This document shows, one piece after another, positions 8,036 to 16,428 of a stretch of DNA of 64,000 nt (the first letter of the stretch is position 1; every line of letters begins with the position of its first letter). Source of the stretch: Gordonia effusa NBRC 100432. GTDB taxonomy: Bacteria; Actinomycetota; Actinomycetes; Mycobacteriales; Mycobacteriaceae. The notes below the pieces were generated by a model. The model was not told where the DNA came from. It saw only the letters and a program-made list of their open reading frames with translations, and did no database searches. A program made the position numbers and the translations under genes. Where the stretch lies: NCBI RefSeq assembly GCF_000241305.1, contig NZ_BAEH01000121.1:1-64000 (forward strand), given 5' to 3'.

Positions 8036-9550
8036 TCAGTAATCCACTCGCGCGCGCATCAGCGAGACGTTGTAGTCGGTCCACGTGGACATCGTGAAGT
8101 AGAGATCATTGCCAGTCGACCACGGATGTAAGAATCCGCCGTATAGCTGCGGATAACGCCCGGAGTTCACCATCGGCGCGGCTTCCGACCAGGCCCCCTG
8201 CGGCGATTTCGACGTGCGTAACACGATCGAACCGCGCAAAGAGTCGAGATAACTGAGTTCCCAGCGAGCGGCTTTTTCGTCGTAGCGTGCCGACAATTCG
8301 CCGGTGGGACCGGCGAGGAGGACCGACGCCGCATTGCCGTCGCGAGCTGGAATCCAACGGCCATCGCGCCAGTACTGATAAGCGGTCTTGTTGAGTACTT
8401 GATCCTTCGGGACTCGTGCGAGGCCGATAGAGCCGATCCGCGAATTGGGCGTACCGAACATGTAGACGTAGTCACCCTGCGGGACCATGCTCGATACCTG
8501 GAACTGCGAAGTGCCAAAGATGTTGTCCCAGCGGGCATATGGGTCACGCGTCCACGTGGAGCCGCCATCGTCGGAATAGGCAAGGCCGCCATAGTTGGTC
8601 AACCACACCCCCGGAATCGGTCCCCAGGTCCGTACCGACATATACGTCATGTACTGGCGGTCACCGATGGCGAAACCCGACGTCGGGATGGTGGTCATCT
8701 CGTAGTAGTTGACGTGGCGCGAACTGAGCACCTGAACTGCGTGGCACCGACTGTCCTGGATCATCGTGTCGATCGCGAGGCCCTTGTGCAGGTCCTTGGC
8801 CTTGGTCGACGAGAAGCCGAGGATGTTGCTGCGCCAATCGCGCCCGTTGGCGCCCGGCGGCTTGAAACCCTTACCGAAGCTGTCGCCGAATGCGATGGCG
8901 ACTTGGCCCGGCTTTGACTCCCACATGATGCCGAGGTCGGTGCCTTGCACCTGCCAGCGCTTGTCGGTGCGACTAGTCGACCCCTTACCCGTGACAGTCG
9001 ACACCCAGCGCACCTTGCCGATCCGCGGTGTCGCGGGCTTGCTGGTCAGCGGAGCGGCATCGACTCCAGGCCGGACCGCTGCCGGCGGCTTCGGTTTGGC
9101 CGGTGGACTGGGATTGGGAACGACGATGGGAATGTTGATCGGATTGAGGTCGAATCCGATCTTGGGAAATTGAATGGACAGACTGCCGTTGCCGTCGGTC
9201 GCCTTCTTGGGCTTCGGCGGGTCGGTGATATCCGGGCACGGATCATGGCAGATATTCTTCGGCGCCGGTTCCGATTTGATGCGGGTGATTTTTTCCTTGG
9301 GCGCTGGCTCGGGCACCGGAATGATCTTGGGATATGGCAGCGGAATGCCAATCCGATCGGGCAGTTTTGGAATCAGATCTTGGGGTGTAGTCGGCCGTGG
9401 CTTGGGCTTCGGCGGGAGGTCGTTCTCGCAGCCTGAACTAGGTAAATAGTTGGCCGGCACGGCCTGCGCGTTGCCCAGTGGCGTCAACCCCGCACCGACG
9501 ATAGCCGCTGACAGCGCCGATGCGGCGAGAATGCCCGCGCGTGCGCGCAT
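8036..9550 (-). CDS. Secreted DUF4185 protein, candidate endo-D-arabinanase
   Basis: The ATG at 9550 (MRARAGILAASALSAAIVGA) begins a clear signal peptide; the frame is open 25 codons further upstream but without signal character. The 504 residues comprise the signal, a long Pro/Lys-rich linker (residues about 40-160), and a DUF4185 beta-propeller-like domain with FGDSFG, QYMTYMSVR, WGPIPGVWLTNYGGLAYSDD and YGGFLHPWSTGNDLYFTMS. DUF4185 proteins of mycobacteria have been described as GH183 endo-D-arabinofuranases acting on cell-wall arabinan, which fits a mycolata host. It is flanked by a small secreted protein and an acyl-CoA dehydrogenase on other strands or frames, with no evident operon. 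Confidence 0.85.
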   Translation of the reverse strand: MRARAGILAASALSAAIVGAGLTPLGNAQAVPANYLPSSGCENDLPPKPKPRPTTPQDLIPKLPDRIGIPLPYPKIIPVPEPAPKEKITRIKSEPAPKNICHDPCPDITDPPKPKKATDGNGSLSIQFPKIGFDLNPINIPIVVPNPSPPAKPKPPAAVRPGVDAAPLTSKPATPRIGKVRWVSTVTGKGSTSRTDKRWQVQGTDLGIMWESKPGQVAIAFGDSFGKGFKPPGANGRDWRSNILGFSSTKAKDLHKGLAIDTMIQDSRCHAVQVLSSRHVNYYEMTTIPTSGFAIGDRQYMTYMSVRTWGPIPGVWLTNYGGLAYSDDGGSTWTRDPYARWDNIFGTSQFQVSSMVPQGDYVYMFGTPNSRIGSIGLARVPKDQVLNKTAYQYWRDGRWIPARDGNAASVLLAGPTGELSARYDEKAARWELSYLDSLRGSIVLRTSKSPQGAWSEAAPMVNSGRYPQLYGGFLHPWSTGNDLYFTMSTWTDYNVSLMRARVDY

Positions 9551-9645
9551 GTAGAAGGCCTTTCGTCCGGGTCGGTGGTCGATGCCGCAACCAAGGTGGC
9601 AACACACTGGCAGAGAACTTACCACCGACCCGGACCAAGACAGCG

Positions 9646-10788
9646 CTACAGCGAGCGAGCGATGATTTCCTTCATGATTTCGTTAGTTCCCGCGTAGATC
9701 TTCTGCACGCGGTTGTCGGCCCACATGCGGGCGATCGGGTATTCGTTCATGTAGCCATAGCCGCCGAAAAGCTGCAGACATTCGTCCGCCACTGCCATCG
9801 CACGGTCACTGACCCACCACTTGGCCATCGCGACCGTCGGAATGTCGAGTTCGCCCTTGATGTGCTTCGAGATGCAGTCGTCGACAAAAACACGGGCGAC
9901 CTTGGTCTCCGTTGCTGCCTCGGCGAGTTTGAACTTGGTGTTCTGGAAGCCGAAGATCGGCCGTCCGAAGGCGGTGCGTTCCTTGGTGTATTCCAAGGTC
10001 AATTCCACGGCGGCTTCCATACCGGCGACCGAGGTAACCGCGATGATCAACCGTTCCTGCGGAAGTTGCTGCATGAGCTGGATGAAGCCCTGACCTTCTT
10101 CGGTCCCCAGCAGATTCGACGTCGGGACGCGCACCCCGTCGAAGAACAGCTCGGAGGTGTCCTGACCGCGCTGCCCGATCTTGTCGAGTACGCGGCCGCG
10201 GCGGAAACCTTCGCGGTCGGCTTCAACGAGAATGAGCGAGATACCCTTAGCCCCTTCGGACACATCGGTTTTCGCGACGACGATGATCAGATCGGCCTGC
10301 TGCCCATTCGTGATGAATGTCTTGGAACCGTCGATGACGTAGTCATCACCATCGCGGATCGCCTTGGTTTTGACGGCCTGCAGGTCTGACCCGGTGCCCG
10401 GTTCAGTCATCGCGATCGCGCCGACGACCTCGCCCGATGCCATCTTGGGCAGCCACTTCTTCTTCTGCTCTTCGGACCCGTAGGCCAGCAAGTAGTGCGC
10501 GATGATTCCGTTGTGCAGGGTGACGCCCCACGAAGAGTCGGCGACGCGAGCCTGCTCTTCCATCAACACGGCTTCGTGTGCGAATGTGCCACCGCCGCCA
10601 CCATATTCCTCGGGAATCGACATGCAGAGCAGGCCGACCTCGCCAGCCTTATTCCACAGGTCGCGGTCGACGTGATGCTGCTCGCGGAACTTCTCGCTGT
10701 TCGGCGCCAGCTCTTTCTCGCAGAACGCGCGAGCCATCTCCCGCAATGCGGTGAGTTCTTCTGTCTCCCAGGGGGATACCACAGCCAT
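9646..10788 (-). CDS. Acyl-CoA dehydrogenase
   Basis: This FAD enzyme catalyses the first, alpha-beta dehydrogenation step of fatty-acid beta-oxidation. The 380 residues are the normal family length. Signatures are AIAMTEPGTGSDLQAVKTKA (first ACAD signature), QERLIIAVTSVAGMEAAV and the C-terminal QLFGGYGYMNEYPIARMWAD. The catalytic Glu lies in YAGTNEIMKEIIARSL. FadE20-like long-chain substrate preference is only a guess. Start ATG 10788. It lies just downstream of the L,D-transpeptidase on the other side of a 94-bp gap, both on the minus strand. Confidence 0.93.
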   Translation of the reverse strand: MAVVSPWETEELTALREMARAFCEKELAPNSEKFREQHHVDRDLWNKAGEVGLLCMSIPEEYGGGGGTFAHEAVLMEEQARVADSSWGVTLHNGIIAHYLLAYGSEEQKKKWLPKMASGEVVGAIAMTEPGTGSDLQAVKTKAIRDGDDYVIDGSKTFITNGQQADLIIVVAKTDVSEGAKGISLILVEADREGFRRGRVLDKIGQRGQDTSELFFDGVRVPTSNLLGTEEGQGFIQLMQQLPQERLIIAVTSVAGMEAAVELTLEYTKERTAFGRPIFGFQNTKFKLAEAATETKVARVFVDDCISKHIKGELDIPTVAMAKWWVSDRAMAVADECLQLFGGYGYMNEYPIARMWADNRVQKIYAGTNEIMKEIIARSL

Positions 10789-10882
10789 GTCTATCGAACA
10801 CTTTCCTTCGACGGGTTGCTAACACCGGCGATCGTATCATTGCTCGATGTCAAGGTCGTCGTCGGCCAGCTGCCGGTCGTGG

Positions 10883-12100
10883 CTACGCGTTGCCTTTCGA
10901 CCACACCGACCACGGCACATTCCAATCGCCCAGTCCGTCCGTTCCGGGGAGCCGGCCACCGACGGTGTGACGCACCTCTACCGGATCGCCGCGCAGGGTG
11001 GTGTTCATTACCCACAGGGCATTGTCTGGACTGAGATTCAGACAGCCGTGGCTCGTATTGGTGTTGCCTTGGGCCCACACCGACCATGGTGCCGAATGGA
11101 AATAGATGCCGCTGTAAGACATCTGTGTGGCATAGTCCACGGGCGTTCGATAACCATCGGCTGAGGTGACCGGCACACCGTATGTTGACGAGTCCATGAC
11201 CAGCATCGAATGCTTGTCGCCGACCAGGTAGACCCCGTTGTCGGTGGGCGTAGCGTCCTTGCCCATCGAGGTTGGCATTTTGCGGATCACCTTGCCGTCT
11301 CGACGGAACACGACCTGCTTGGTCTTGTCGTCGGCAGTGATGATCATCGAGCGGCCGATCTTGAACGACGAGCGCAGATTCTCCTGCCCGAATAGGCCGC
11401 CGCCGAGGTCGATGCCGTAGGTGTTAACCGCGACGTCGACTTTGGTGCCGGTCTTCCAGTATTCCTTGGGCCGCCACCGTACTTCTTGGTCGCTGATCCA
11501 GTAGAACGCGCCCTCGACCGCAGGTGTCGTGGTCACCTTGATCGCCGCCTGGGCGGCCTTCTTGTTAGTGATCGGTTCGTCGAATTTCACCGCGACCGGC
11601 TGGCCCACGCCGACGGTCTCGCCGTTGCGCGGTACCAGGTACGCCTGAGTGAGATTCTGCGGAGCTCGCGTCGTAAACGACACGTTGCTCATACTCTCGC
11701 CGCCAACTCCGGCAGCCTTCGCGTTGACCGTATAGCGCCGGTTGTATCCGAATGGCTCCGCGCTGGTCCAGGTGGTGCCGTCGGCGCTCAGCTCACCTTT
11801 GAGGGGCGAGCCGTCGGCTTTGTTGATGGTGACCGAGGTGAGCGATCCACCGCCCGCCTTCACTGTGATCGGGGCGCCGGGCTGAATACCGATGGCGTCG
11901 TCGACCAGTGGCTTGTTTGCCCACTCGGTGACCGCCAACGTCGGCTTGAGCATGTCGTCGAAGCGCGCAGAACTGCCGACCTGGTCACTGTAGGTCGCTT
12001 CCTTGGTGCACGACGTCAGGCTGCCCACCAGACCGACCAACACAATGGCACTGAGTACCGGCACCAACCGTCGCCTCAATCCGGCACGACCATTCACCAT
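10883..12100 (-). CDS. L,D-transpeptidase, lipoprotein with Ig-like domains
   Basis: It forms 3-3 cross-links in peptidoglycan outside the membrane. The start is ATG 12100 (MVNGRAGLRRRLVPVLSAIV), giving 405 residues with a signal ending in lipobox LTSC (Cys near residue 31). Two Ig-like/LdtMt2-type modules (about residues 60-240) precede the YkuD domain, which ends with the catalytic motif HSAPW ... SHGCLNLSPDNALWV (catalytic Cys in SHGC). It is a close relative of the protein at 23912-25108; the two share domain order and the GDWNVPW/GDWNIPW ending, so they are paralogues of the LdtB/Ldt(Mt2) type. Confidence 0.93.
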   Translation of the reverse strand: MVNGRAGLRRRLVPVLSAIVLVGLVGSLTSCTKEATYSDQVGSSARFDDMLKPTLAVTEWANKPLVDDAIGIQPGAPITVKAGGGSLTSVTINKADGSPLKGELSADGTTWTSAEPFGYNRRYTVNAKAAGVGGESMSNVSFTTRAPQNLTQAYLVPRNGETVGVGQPVAVKFDEPITNKKAAQAAIKVTTTPAVEGAFYWISDQEVRWRPKEYWKTGTKVDVAVNTYGIDLGGGLFGQENLRSSFKIGRSMIITADDKTKQVVFRRDGKVIRKMPTSMGKDATPTDNGVYLVGDKHSMLVMDSSTYGVPVTSADGYRTPVDYATQMSYSGIYFHSAPWSVWAQGNTNTSHGCLNLSPDNALWVMNTTLRGDPVEVRHTVGGRLPGTDGLGDWNVPWSVWSKGNA

Positions 12101-12234
12101 GAATTTTTCCTGCTTCCGTCGCCAACCAACCGCGATATCACCGTGTGCGACGCGGGGCATTCCCACCCGCGCGCAAGAGTAACGTAAGTGTAAAGGAATA
12201 CCTGGCGGGGCCGCATCATTCGCACGTCAGACAA

Positions 12235-13305
12235 CTAGGTCGTACACCACAACACCGTGGTAGCGACCACGACAGCGACCAACGCGACCACCATCCCCTG
12301 CCCGACGAAACGTCCGACGCCGATATAGACCCCAGCCCGTGCACAACGCTGACGCCACAGAATCGTTGCCAGCGATCCCCAGATCGTCACGATCGGTCCG
12401 ACATTCACTCCGATCAGCAACGCCATCAACCGCACCGGCGAGTCGGCGGCCGCCGACTCCAGTGCCAGATAGGCCGGCAAGTTGTTCACCACGTTCGCTG
12501 ATGCCGCCCCGACTCCGGAAAGTCGCAGCAAGGCTCCCAGCCCATCTCCACCGCCAGCGGCCGACAACACCAGATCACCCAGCACGCCATCGGTGAGCAC
12601 CCGCATCAAAGCCAGCAGTGCCGCCACCGCGATCGCCATATGCCATGGCACCGCGATGCGGCGTATTTGCTCGCGGTCGCGTACCCATAACGCGATCAGC
12701 AGGATCAGCGCCGCGGCAACCGCTGGAATCGCCGGCATCAGGCCGGATATGAACGCGGGTACCAGCGCGATACATACCGCGCACGCCACCGCGAATAGGA
12801 CATGATCGCGTGGGAATTCGACGTCGAGATGCCGCTCGTAGCGCCCGCGCAATTGCCGACGGTAGAGCAGCGCCGCCGCCACGATCGTGATTCCGATGGC
12901 GGCGAGCGCCGGTCGCCAGGACAGCGCGAGATAACTCTGGTCGCCAAAATGATGCAGCGCCAACAGATTTGACAGATTCGACACCGGCAGCAGCAGCGAC
13001 GCCGTATTGGCGAGCCAGACGGTGACCATCGCGAACGGAAGTGCCGGCATCTTGGCCTGCCGTGCCATCGCAAGCACGACCGGCGTCACGAGCACGGCCG
13101 TGGTGTCGAGGCTCAGGACGGCGGTCGACGTTGTCGCGAGTATCACGACCAAGAACCACAGTGCCCATACTCGCCCCCGGCCCCACCTCGCCGCTAACCG
13201 AGCTGCAGCGTCGAAGACTCCCGCATGCTGGCATATCTCAGCGACCACCGTGATGGCGAGCAGGAAGACGAGTACCGGAGCGACCTGCGCTACAAAGGAT
13301 TCCAC
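12235..13305 (-). CDS. SLC13/ArsB-like membrane transporter
   Basis: The integral membrane protein has about ten hydrophobic segments and belongs by look to the ion transporter superfamily of ArsB/NhaD/CitM proteins. Typical motifs are the intramembrane segments around STAVLSLDTTAVLVTPVVLA and LANTASLLLPVSNLSNLLAL in the first half and ASANVVNNLPAYLALE and IGVNVGPIVTIWGSLATILW in the second. I prefer the GTG at 13305, which has GGAG five bases upstream (356 residues), over an ATG 31 codons earlier. Substrate (arsenite, Na+, dicarboxylate) cannot be told. It is the last core gene before the tRNA-Lys island. Confidence 0.8.
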   Translation of the reverse strand: MESFVAQVAPVLVFLLAITVVAEICQHAGVFDAAARLAARWGRGRVWALWFLVVILATTSTAVLSLDTTAVLVTPVVLAMARQAKMPALPFAMVTVWLANTASLLLPVSNLSNLLALHHFGDQSYLALSWRPALAAIGITIVAAALLYRRQLRGRYERHLDVEFPRDHVLFAVACAVCIALVPAFISGLMPAIPAVAAALILLIALWVRDREQIRRIAVPWHMAIAVAALLALMRVLTDGVLGDLVLSAAGGGDGLGALLRLSGVGAASANVVNNLPAYLALESAAADSPVRLMALLIGVNVGPIVTIWGSLATILWRQRCARAGVYIGVGRFVGQGMVVALVAVVVATTVLWCTT

Positions 13306-13451
13306 CGCTGCTCCACTGGCACAGGATAGGCACAGGTCGGCGCGAGCGGCCGAGCGCATCCCACTGAGAACCGCACCACAGTTACCTGCCGAGGACACGA
13401 CGCCCCCCCCGAAGGGAGCAAACGGTTCGGTTCTCAGCAGCGGTAAAGCAA

Positions 13452-13482
13452 AACCTCCGCCCGGACAATCCGGACGGAGGTT
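13452..13482 (-). terminator. Terminator, probably the ancestral tRNA-Lys terminator
   Basis: On the minus strand AACCTCCG pairs with CGGAGGTT (ends 13482 and 13452), followed by TTGCTTT. It lies immediately beyond the displaced tRNA-Lys 3' end. Confidence 0.75.
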
Positions 13483-13486
13483 GCTG

Positions 13487-13525
13487 GTGCGCCATAAGGG
13501 ACTTGAACCCCGAACCCGCTGATTA
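13487..13525 (-). other. Duplicated 3' part of tRNA-Lys (left end of island 2)
   Basis: 39 bases (GTGCGCCATAAGGGACTTGA ... GCTGATTA) repeat the 3' part of the intact tRNA-Lys at 23618-23656 with one mismatch (A/C at 13496). The anticodon and 5' half are absent, so it is not a tRNA gene. Confidence 0.87.
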
Positions 13526-13641
13526 TGCCCAACACAAGCAGTGAATCTGCTGGTGGCAAACGTGTATCGACTGGTCAGAGCGTCCCCAACGGTTCGAAGG
13601 CGAGCCCTAGTCGTCCCTGGGCATACCCGCGTCGTCCTGCT

Positions 13642-13665
13642 ATTAGAGGGTCGATTAGAGGGTTC
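13642..13665. repeat. Arm-like repeat at left end of island 2
   Basis: ATTAGAGGGTCGATTAGAGG plus GTTC is itself a 12-bp tandem duplication of ATTAGAGGG. It matches 23548-23571 at 21 of 24 positions in the same orientation. Its place inside both island ends is that of integrase arm-type sites. Confidence 0.6.
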
Positions 13666-13680
13666 CTTTTCGCTTCTGGT

Positions 13681-14580
13681 TCAGGAGCCACTTCCATACG
13701 GTCGAATGCTAGTTCTGGATGCCAGCCACGTGGTGTGCTCCCGGCTGATCGCCTCCTCCGCGTCGGCCACGACGAATGCCCAGCGTTCCTCTTCAACCGA
13801 GCGAAGCCGATTCGCCTGGATTCCCAGTTCTGCCGTTGCCACCGAGTACGCAGATGCCAACGGTGCGAACTGCTTCACCGCGACCCACGCGGCGCCGGCC
13901 CCAATGAACGCGGCGAACAGGCCCGCGAAGTCAATCTGCCAGTTCCCGAACAGCTTGCCCAACGCGAGCATCACCGCCGTGACCTCTGCCAGCACTAGGA
14001 CAACGCGCCAGATCTGACCGCGCTTGCGATTGAATTCCGCTTTCCTGGCGTACCACTTCTTCTGATCTATGGTGCGCCCGTCCACATAGGCGTCGCGGCG
14101 CACTGGGAACGCCGCCGTGCGCAACTCATCCATGCGCTGGGTGACGATGACATCTGATGTTTTGAAGACGACGACGTCGGACACCTCGCGTGTGATATCC
14201 GACAGTCGCCGACGGAGTAGGTCGTGGGCGTCGGCGCGCGGCATGTCTGACGGGAACGGATCGGCTCCGATCGCATACCGCCAGGCGAGCGTCTTCGCCG
14301 ACTCGGCAACCGCTCGCCCGTCGTACCACTTCTGCTCGGGCTTGCACAGCGCCGCAGTGACCTCGCAGCCGAGCGCCACGGAGAAGCCGATAAGGATCAT
14401 CACGGCCGCGAGGTCGACGCGGCCGAATTGCCACGTCAGTGCGCCGCCAAGCGCAGCGAACACACCGCCGCCGACTTTCGCCCTAGTCAGGCGCAACGTG
14501 AGATTCTGGGCGCTCAGTGACGAAGTATCTGCGTCCCGCCACACTCCAGGAAGGTCCGCGTCGGCGAGCCCTGCGGTCAT
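13681..14580 (-). CDS. SLATT/DUF4231 membrane effector protein
   Basis: The ATG at 14580 overlaps the TIR stop by four bases (ATGA), giving 299 residues. Two hydrophobic pairs flank a cytoplasmic middle region: VGGGVFAALGGALTWQF with the next helix (about residues 35-75), and VVLVLAEVTAVMLALGKLFG with FAAFIGAGAAWVAVKQF (about 190-240). Between them is the DUF4231 signature WYDGRAVAESAKTLAWRYAI ... DPFPSDMP. SLATT proteins are predicted pore-forming effectors that act with nucleotide-signalling or TIR sensors in bacterial immunity. Coupling to the TIR gene supports a two-component anti-phage or suicide system; this is inference. Confidence 0.8.
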   Translation of the reverse strand: MTAGLADADLPGVWRDADTSSLSAQNLTLRLTRAKVGGGVFAALGGALTWQFGRVDLAAVMILIGFSVALGCEVTAALCKPEQKWYDGRAVAESAKTLAWRYAIGADPFPSDMPRADAHDLLRRRLSDITREVSDVVVFKTSDVIVTQRMDELRTAAFPVRRDAYVDGRTIDQKKWYARKAEFNRKRGQIWRVVLVLAEVTAVMLALGKLFGNWQIDFAGLFAAFIGAGAAWVAVKQFAPLASAYSVATAELGIQANRLRSVEEERWAFVVADAEEAISREHTTWLASRTSIRPYGSGS

Positions 14581-15128
14581 GCGTTTCGCAACCGCAGGGC
14601 GCGGGTGTTGTCGCGCAGACCAGCGCGCGACGTCCGGGCGTCGTACGCGATCTCGATCAGTTGGGCGAGGCTCTCGGTGCTCGTTGGGTACTGCCACCAG
14701 CGCGCGTATCCATCCCGCCCTTCCGCACCCGCGACGTTGTCATCGACTCGCGCCGGTAGCTTCTTGTCGTAGTAGTCAGCGGCAGACGGGAGCGTGATCG
14801 CCATCAATCCGCTGGCCGTCGCAGTCGAGGTGTTGCGGAGGGAGGCGGCGATCTCCCAGTCCACAAACTTGCGTCCCCACGTGTTGCGGCCTACCAGGAC
14901 AATCGTGACGGTCGTATCGCGGAGGTACTTCTCGCGAATCTTCGACTTGATGTAGTCCTCGATTGTACTGTTGATGATGTCGCCGGACATGCTCGCGCCG
15001 ATCCCTCGGGCTATCAGCACGTCGTTGCTGTGATCGAAGGTCTCGATGAAGTCCTGGACCTCCGACTCATCGTCGTGGTGATAAGAGATGAAACACTTCC
15101 GTCGAGTCTTCGTCGCGAGCAAGGACAT
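14577..15128 (-). CDS. TIR-like (DUF1863/ThsB-type) protein
   Basis: The 183 residues form one TIR-like domain. The first strand is KCFISYHHDDE, followed by DFIETFDHSNDVLIARGIG. The strand TTVTIVLVGRNTWGRKFVDW carries the motif before the likely catalytic Glu (VDWEIAASL), and the C-terminal strand is GLMAITL. DUF1863 domains occur in ThsB of Thoeris, where infection sensing leads to production of cyclic ADP-ribose isomers. Here the partner is a SLATT membrane protein rather than ThsA. Start ATG 15128; stop overlaps the SLATT start. Confidence is good for the fold, moderate for the function. Confidence 0.82.
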   Translation of the reverse strand: MSLLATKTRRKCFISYHHDDESEVQDFIETFDHSNDVLIARGIGASMSGDIINSTIEDYIKSKIREKYLRDTTVTIVLVGRNTWGRKFVDWEIAASLRNTSTATASGLMAITLPSAADYYDKKLPARVDDNVAGAEGRDGYARWWQYPTSTESLAQLIEIAYDARTSRAGLRDNTRALRLRNA

Positions 15129-15235
15129 ATCTACTACTCCTGGGGATTCGAATGCGATGGCGATGCGCCACTCCGAACCCTAGCGAGACATCCTGACAGG
15201 GCGCCCCTAGATCACAACTTTGTCCCCCGGACAGC

Positions 15236-15322
15236 CTAGACCGCCCGTAGCCGGCGCTCCTTGGCGGCGGCGACCATCGGCGAGAGGTCGATCTCCGCGG
15301 CGACGTAGTGGCTCTGGTTCAC
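15236..15322 (-). CDS. Very small coupled ORF
   Basis: A 28-codon ORF starts with GTG at 15322, overlapping the stop of the upstream gene by four bases (GTGA). It reads VNQSHYVAAEIDLSPMVAAA and ends KERRLRAV. The overlap suggests translation, but there is no homology to lean on, and it may be chance. Confidence 0.3.
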   Translation of the reverse strand: MNQSHYVAAEIDLSPMVAAAKERRLRAV

Positions 15323-15957
15323 TCGGTGTGGCCGAACCATTCTGCTCGGACGTGTGCCGGCAGATGATAGTAGAGAGTGTTCGCGGTCAGCGTCACGCGC
15401 TGGCCGAGGATGTCGGCGGTGCCACCGGTGGCGGTCGGCGTCAGCATGTACGTCTGACCCAGGACGCTGATCGAGTTCCCGTCGACGCTGACCGGCAGCA
15501 CCACGTAGCCGGTCACGGCGTCGGCGTGCTTGATCGCGGTATTGCCCCGGTAGCGGCCGTCGGCGACTCCGCCTGCGGTGTCGGCGCTGGCCGTGCCGGC
15601 CCCGACGATGCCTGCGGCGCTGATCGCCTCGCCGGTGGTCAGTCGGTGTTCCTCGACGGCGGCCTCGACCTGGCCGGCGTTGGCCCGGTAGGCGCGACCG
15701 CACCGGCCCGCCACGACGTCGGTCAGCACCACACGGGTGCCGACCGGCAGGTCGACGCCGACCATCGACAGCGCTGCGAGGGCGACGTCCTGCGCCTGCC
15801 CAGGCGAATACAGGTAGTCGTGGTCCTCGGGGGTGAGCGCGTTGGCGGCGTTGTGCTGGTCAGCGGCCTCGGCGCGGCTGAGGCCGCGGGCGCCGGGTGC
15901 CAATCGGCCCTGGCGGATCTGTCGTTCGACCCAAGGATCGACGAGCGTGGTGGTCAT
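15319..15957 (-). CDS. Hypothetical protein of island 2
   Basis: The 212-residue protein starts at ATG 15957. It has an N-terminal basic/helical part (DPWVERQIRQGRLAPGARGL) and an Ala/Gly/Thr-rich C-terminal half of probable beta structure (YVVLPVSVDGNSISVLGQTY). No transmembrane segment or signal. I do not recognise the family. It sits between a 128-residue unknown gene upstream and the TIR-SLATT pair downstream, all on the minus strand. Confidence 0.6.
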   Translation of the reverse strand: MTTTLVDPWVERQIRQGRLAPGARGLSRAEAADQHNAANALTPEDHDYLYSPGQAQDVALAALSMVGVDLPVGTRVVLTDVVAGRCGRAYRANAGQVEAAVEEHRLTTGEAISAAGIVGAGTASADTAGGVADGRYRGNTAIKHADAVTGYVVLPVSVDGNSISVLGQTYMLTPTATGGTADILGQRVTLTANTLYYHLPAHVRAEWFGHTE

Positions 15958-16018
15958 GACGGCCCCTCCCTCGGTGTGGTGTTCGAGGTGGCGGTCGTCG
16001 ACGGCTTCGCCGTCGCAA

Positions 16019-16405
16019 CTACCCGTAGGAATCGACTCTCAGGCCCACCAGGTGCGCGAAAGGCGCAGGAGCACTGAGGATCTCGACCTCGTACGCAGCA
16101 GGAACGTCGGCGTACTCAGGCCCCTCACCCGTGTACTCGTACAGGTGGTCGTAGCACCAGTCGTAGACGTCTTCGTGATCCCGCGGCGCGGGAGCGGCGA
16201 CGTCGTAGAGGTGCTCGAAGGCCGTTTCTGGGTACGAGTTCGTGACCTTGAGCTGCATGGCGATCTCGGCCATGGCAGCGCGGGCAAGCATCTCGGCCAG
16301 GGCGGCGGCGGTAACCGGGGTGAACGACAGGGTCTCGCCGTTGTCTGCCATCACGCTGACGATGGGCTCTGCGCCGCCGGTTGAGTCAATGTTGCGGAGG
16401 CTCAC
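16019..16405 (-). CDS. Acidic hypothetical protein of island 2
   Basis: The 128-residue, strongly acidic protein (PRDHEDVYDWCYDHLYEYTG) starts at ATG 16405, diverging from the zinc-ribbon gene on the plus strand; 23 bases separate the two starts. Soluble, no signal, unrecognised. The small acidic character would suit an antitoxin, inhibitor or anti-restriction protein, but nothing else supports that. Confidence 0.6.
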   Translation of the reverse strand: MSLRNIDSTGGAEPIVSVMADNGETLSFTPVTAAALAEMLARAAMAEIAMQLKVTNSYPETAFEHLYDVAAPAPRDHEDVYDWCYDHLYEYTGEGPEYADVPAAYEVEILSAPAPFAHLVGLRVDSYG

Positions 16406-16428
16406 GGCCCGCGTGGGATACTGCCCTG

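Noticed and set aside
13487..13525. Second tRNA-Lys gene
   Set aside because: It lacks the 5' half and the anticodon.
15236..15703. 155-residue protein on the minus strand
   Set aside because: Its Arg/Gly-rich sequence overlaps the better 212-residue frame; only its last 28 codons, coupled by GTGA, are worth listing.
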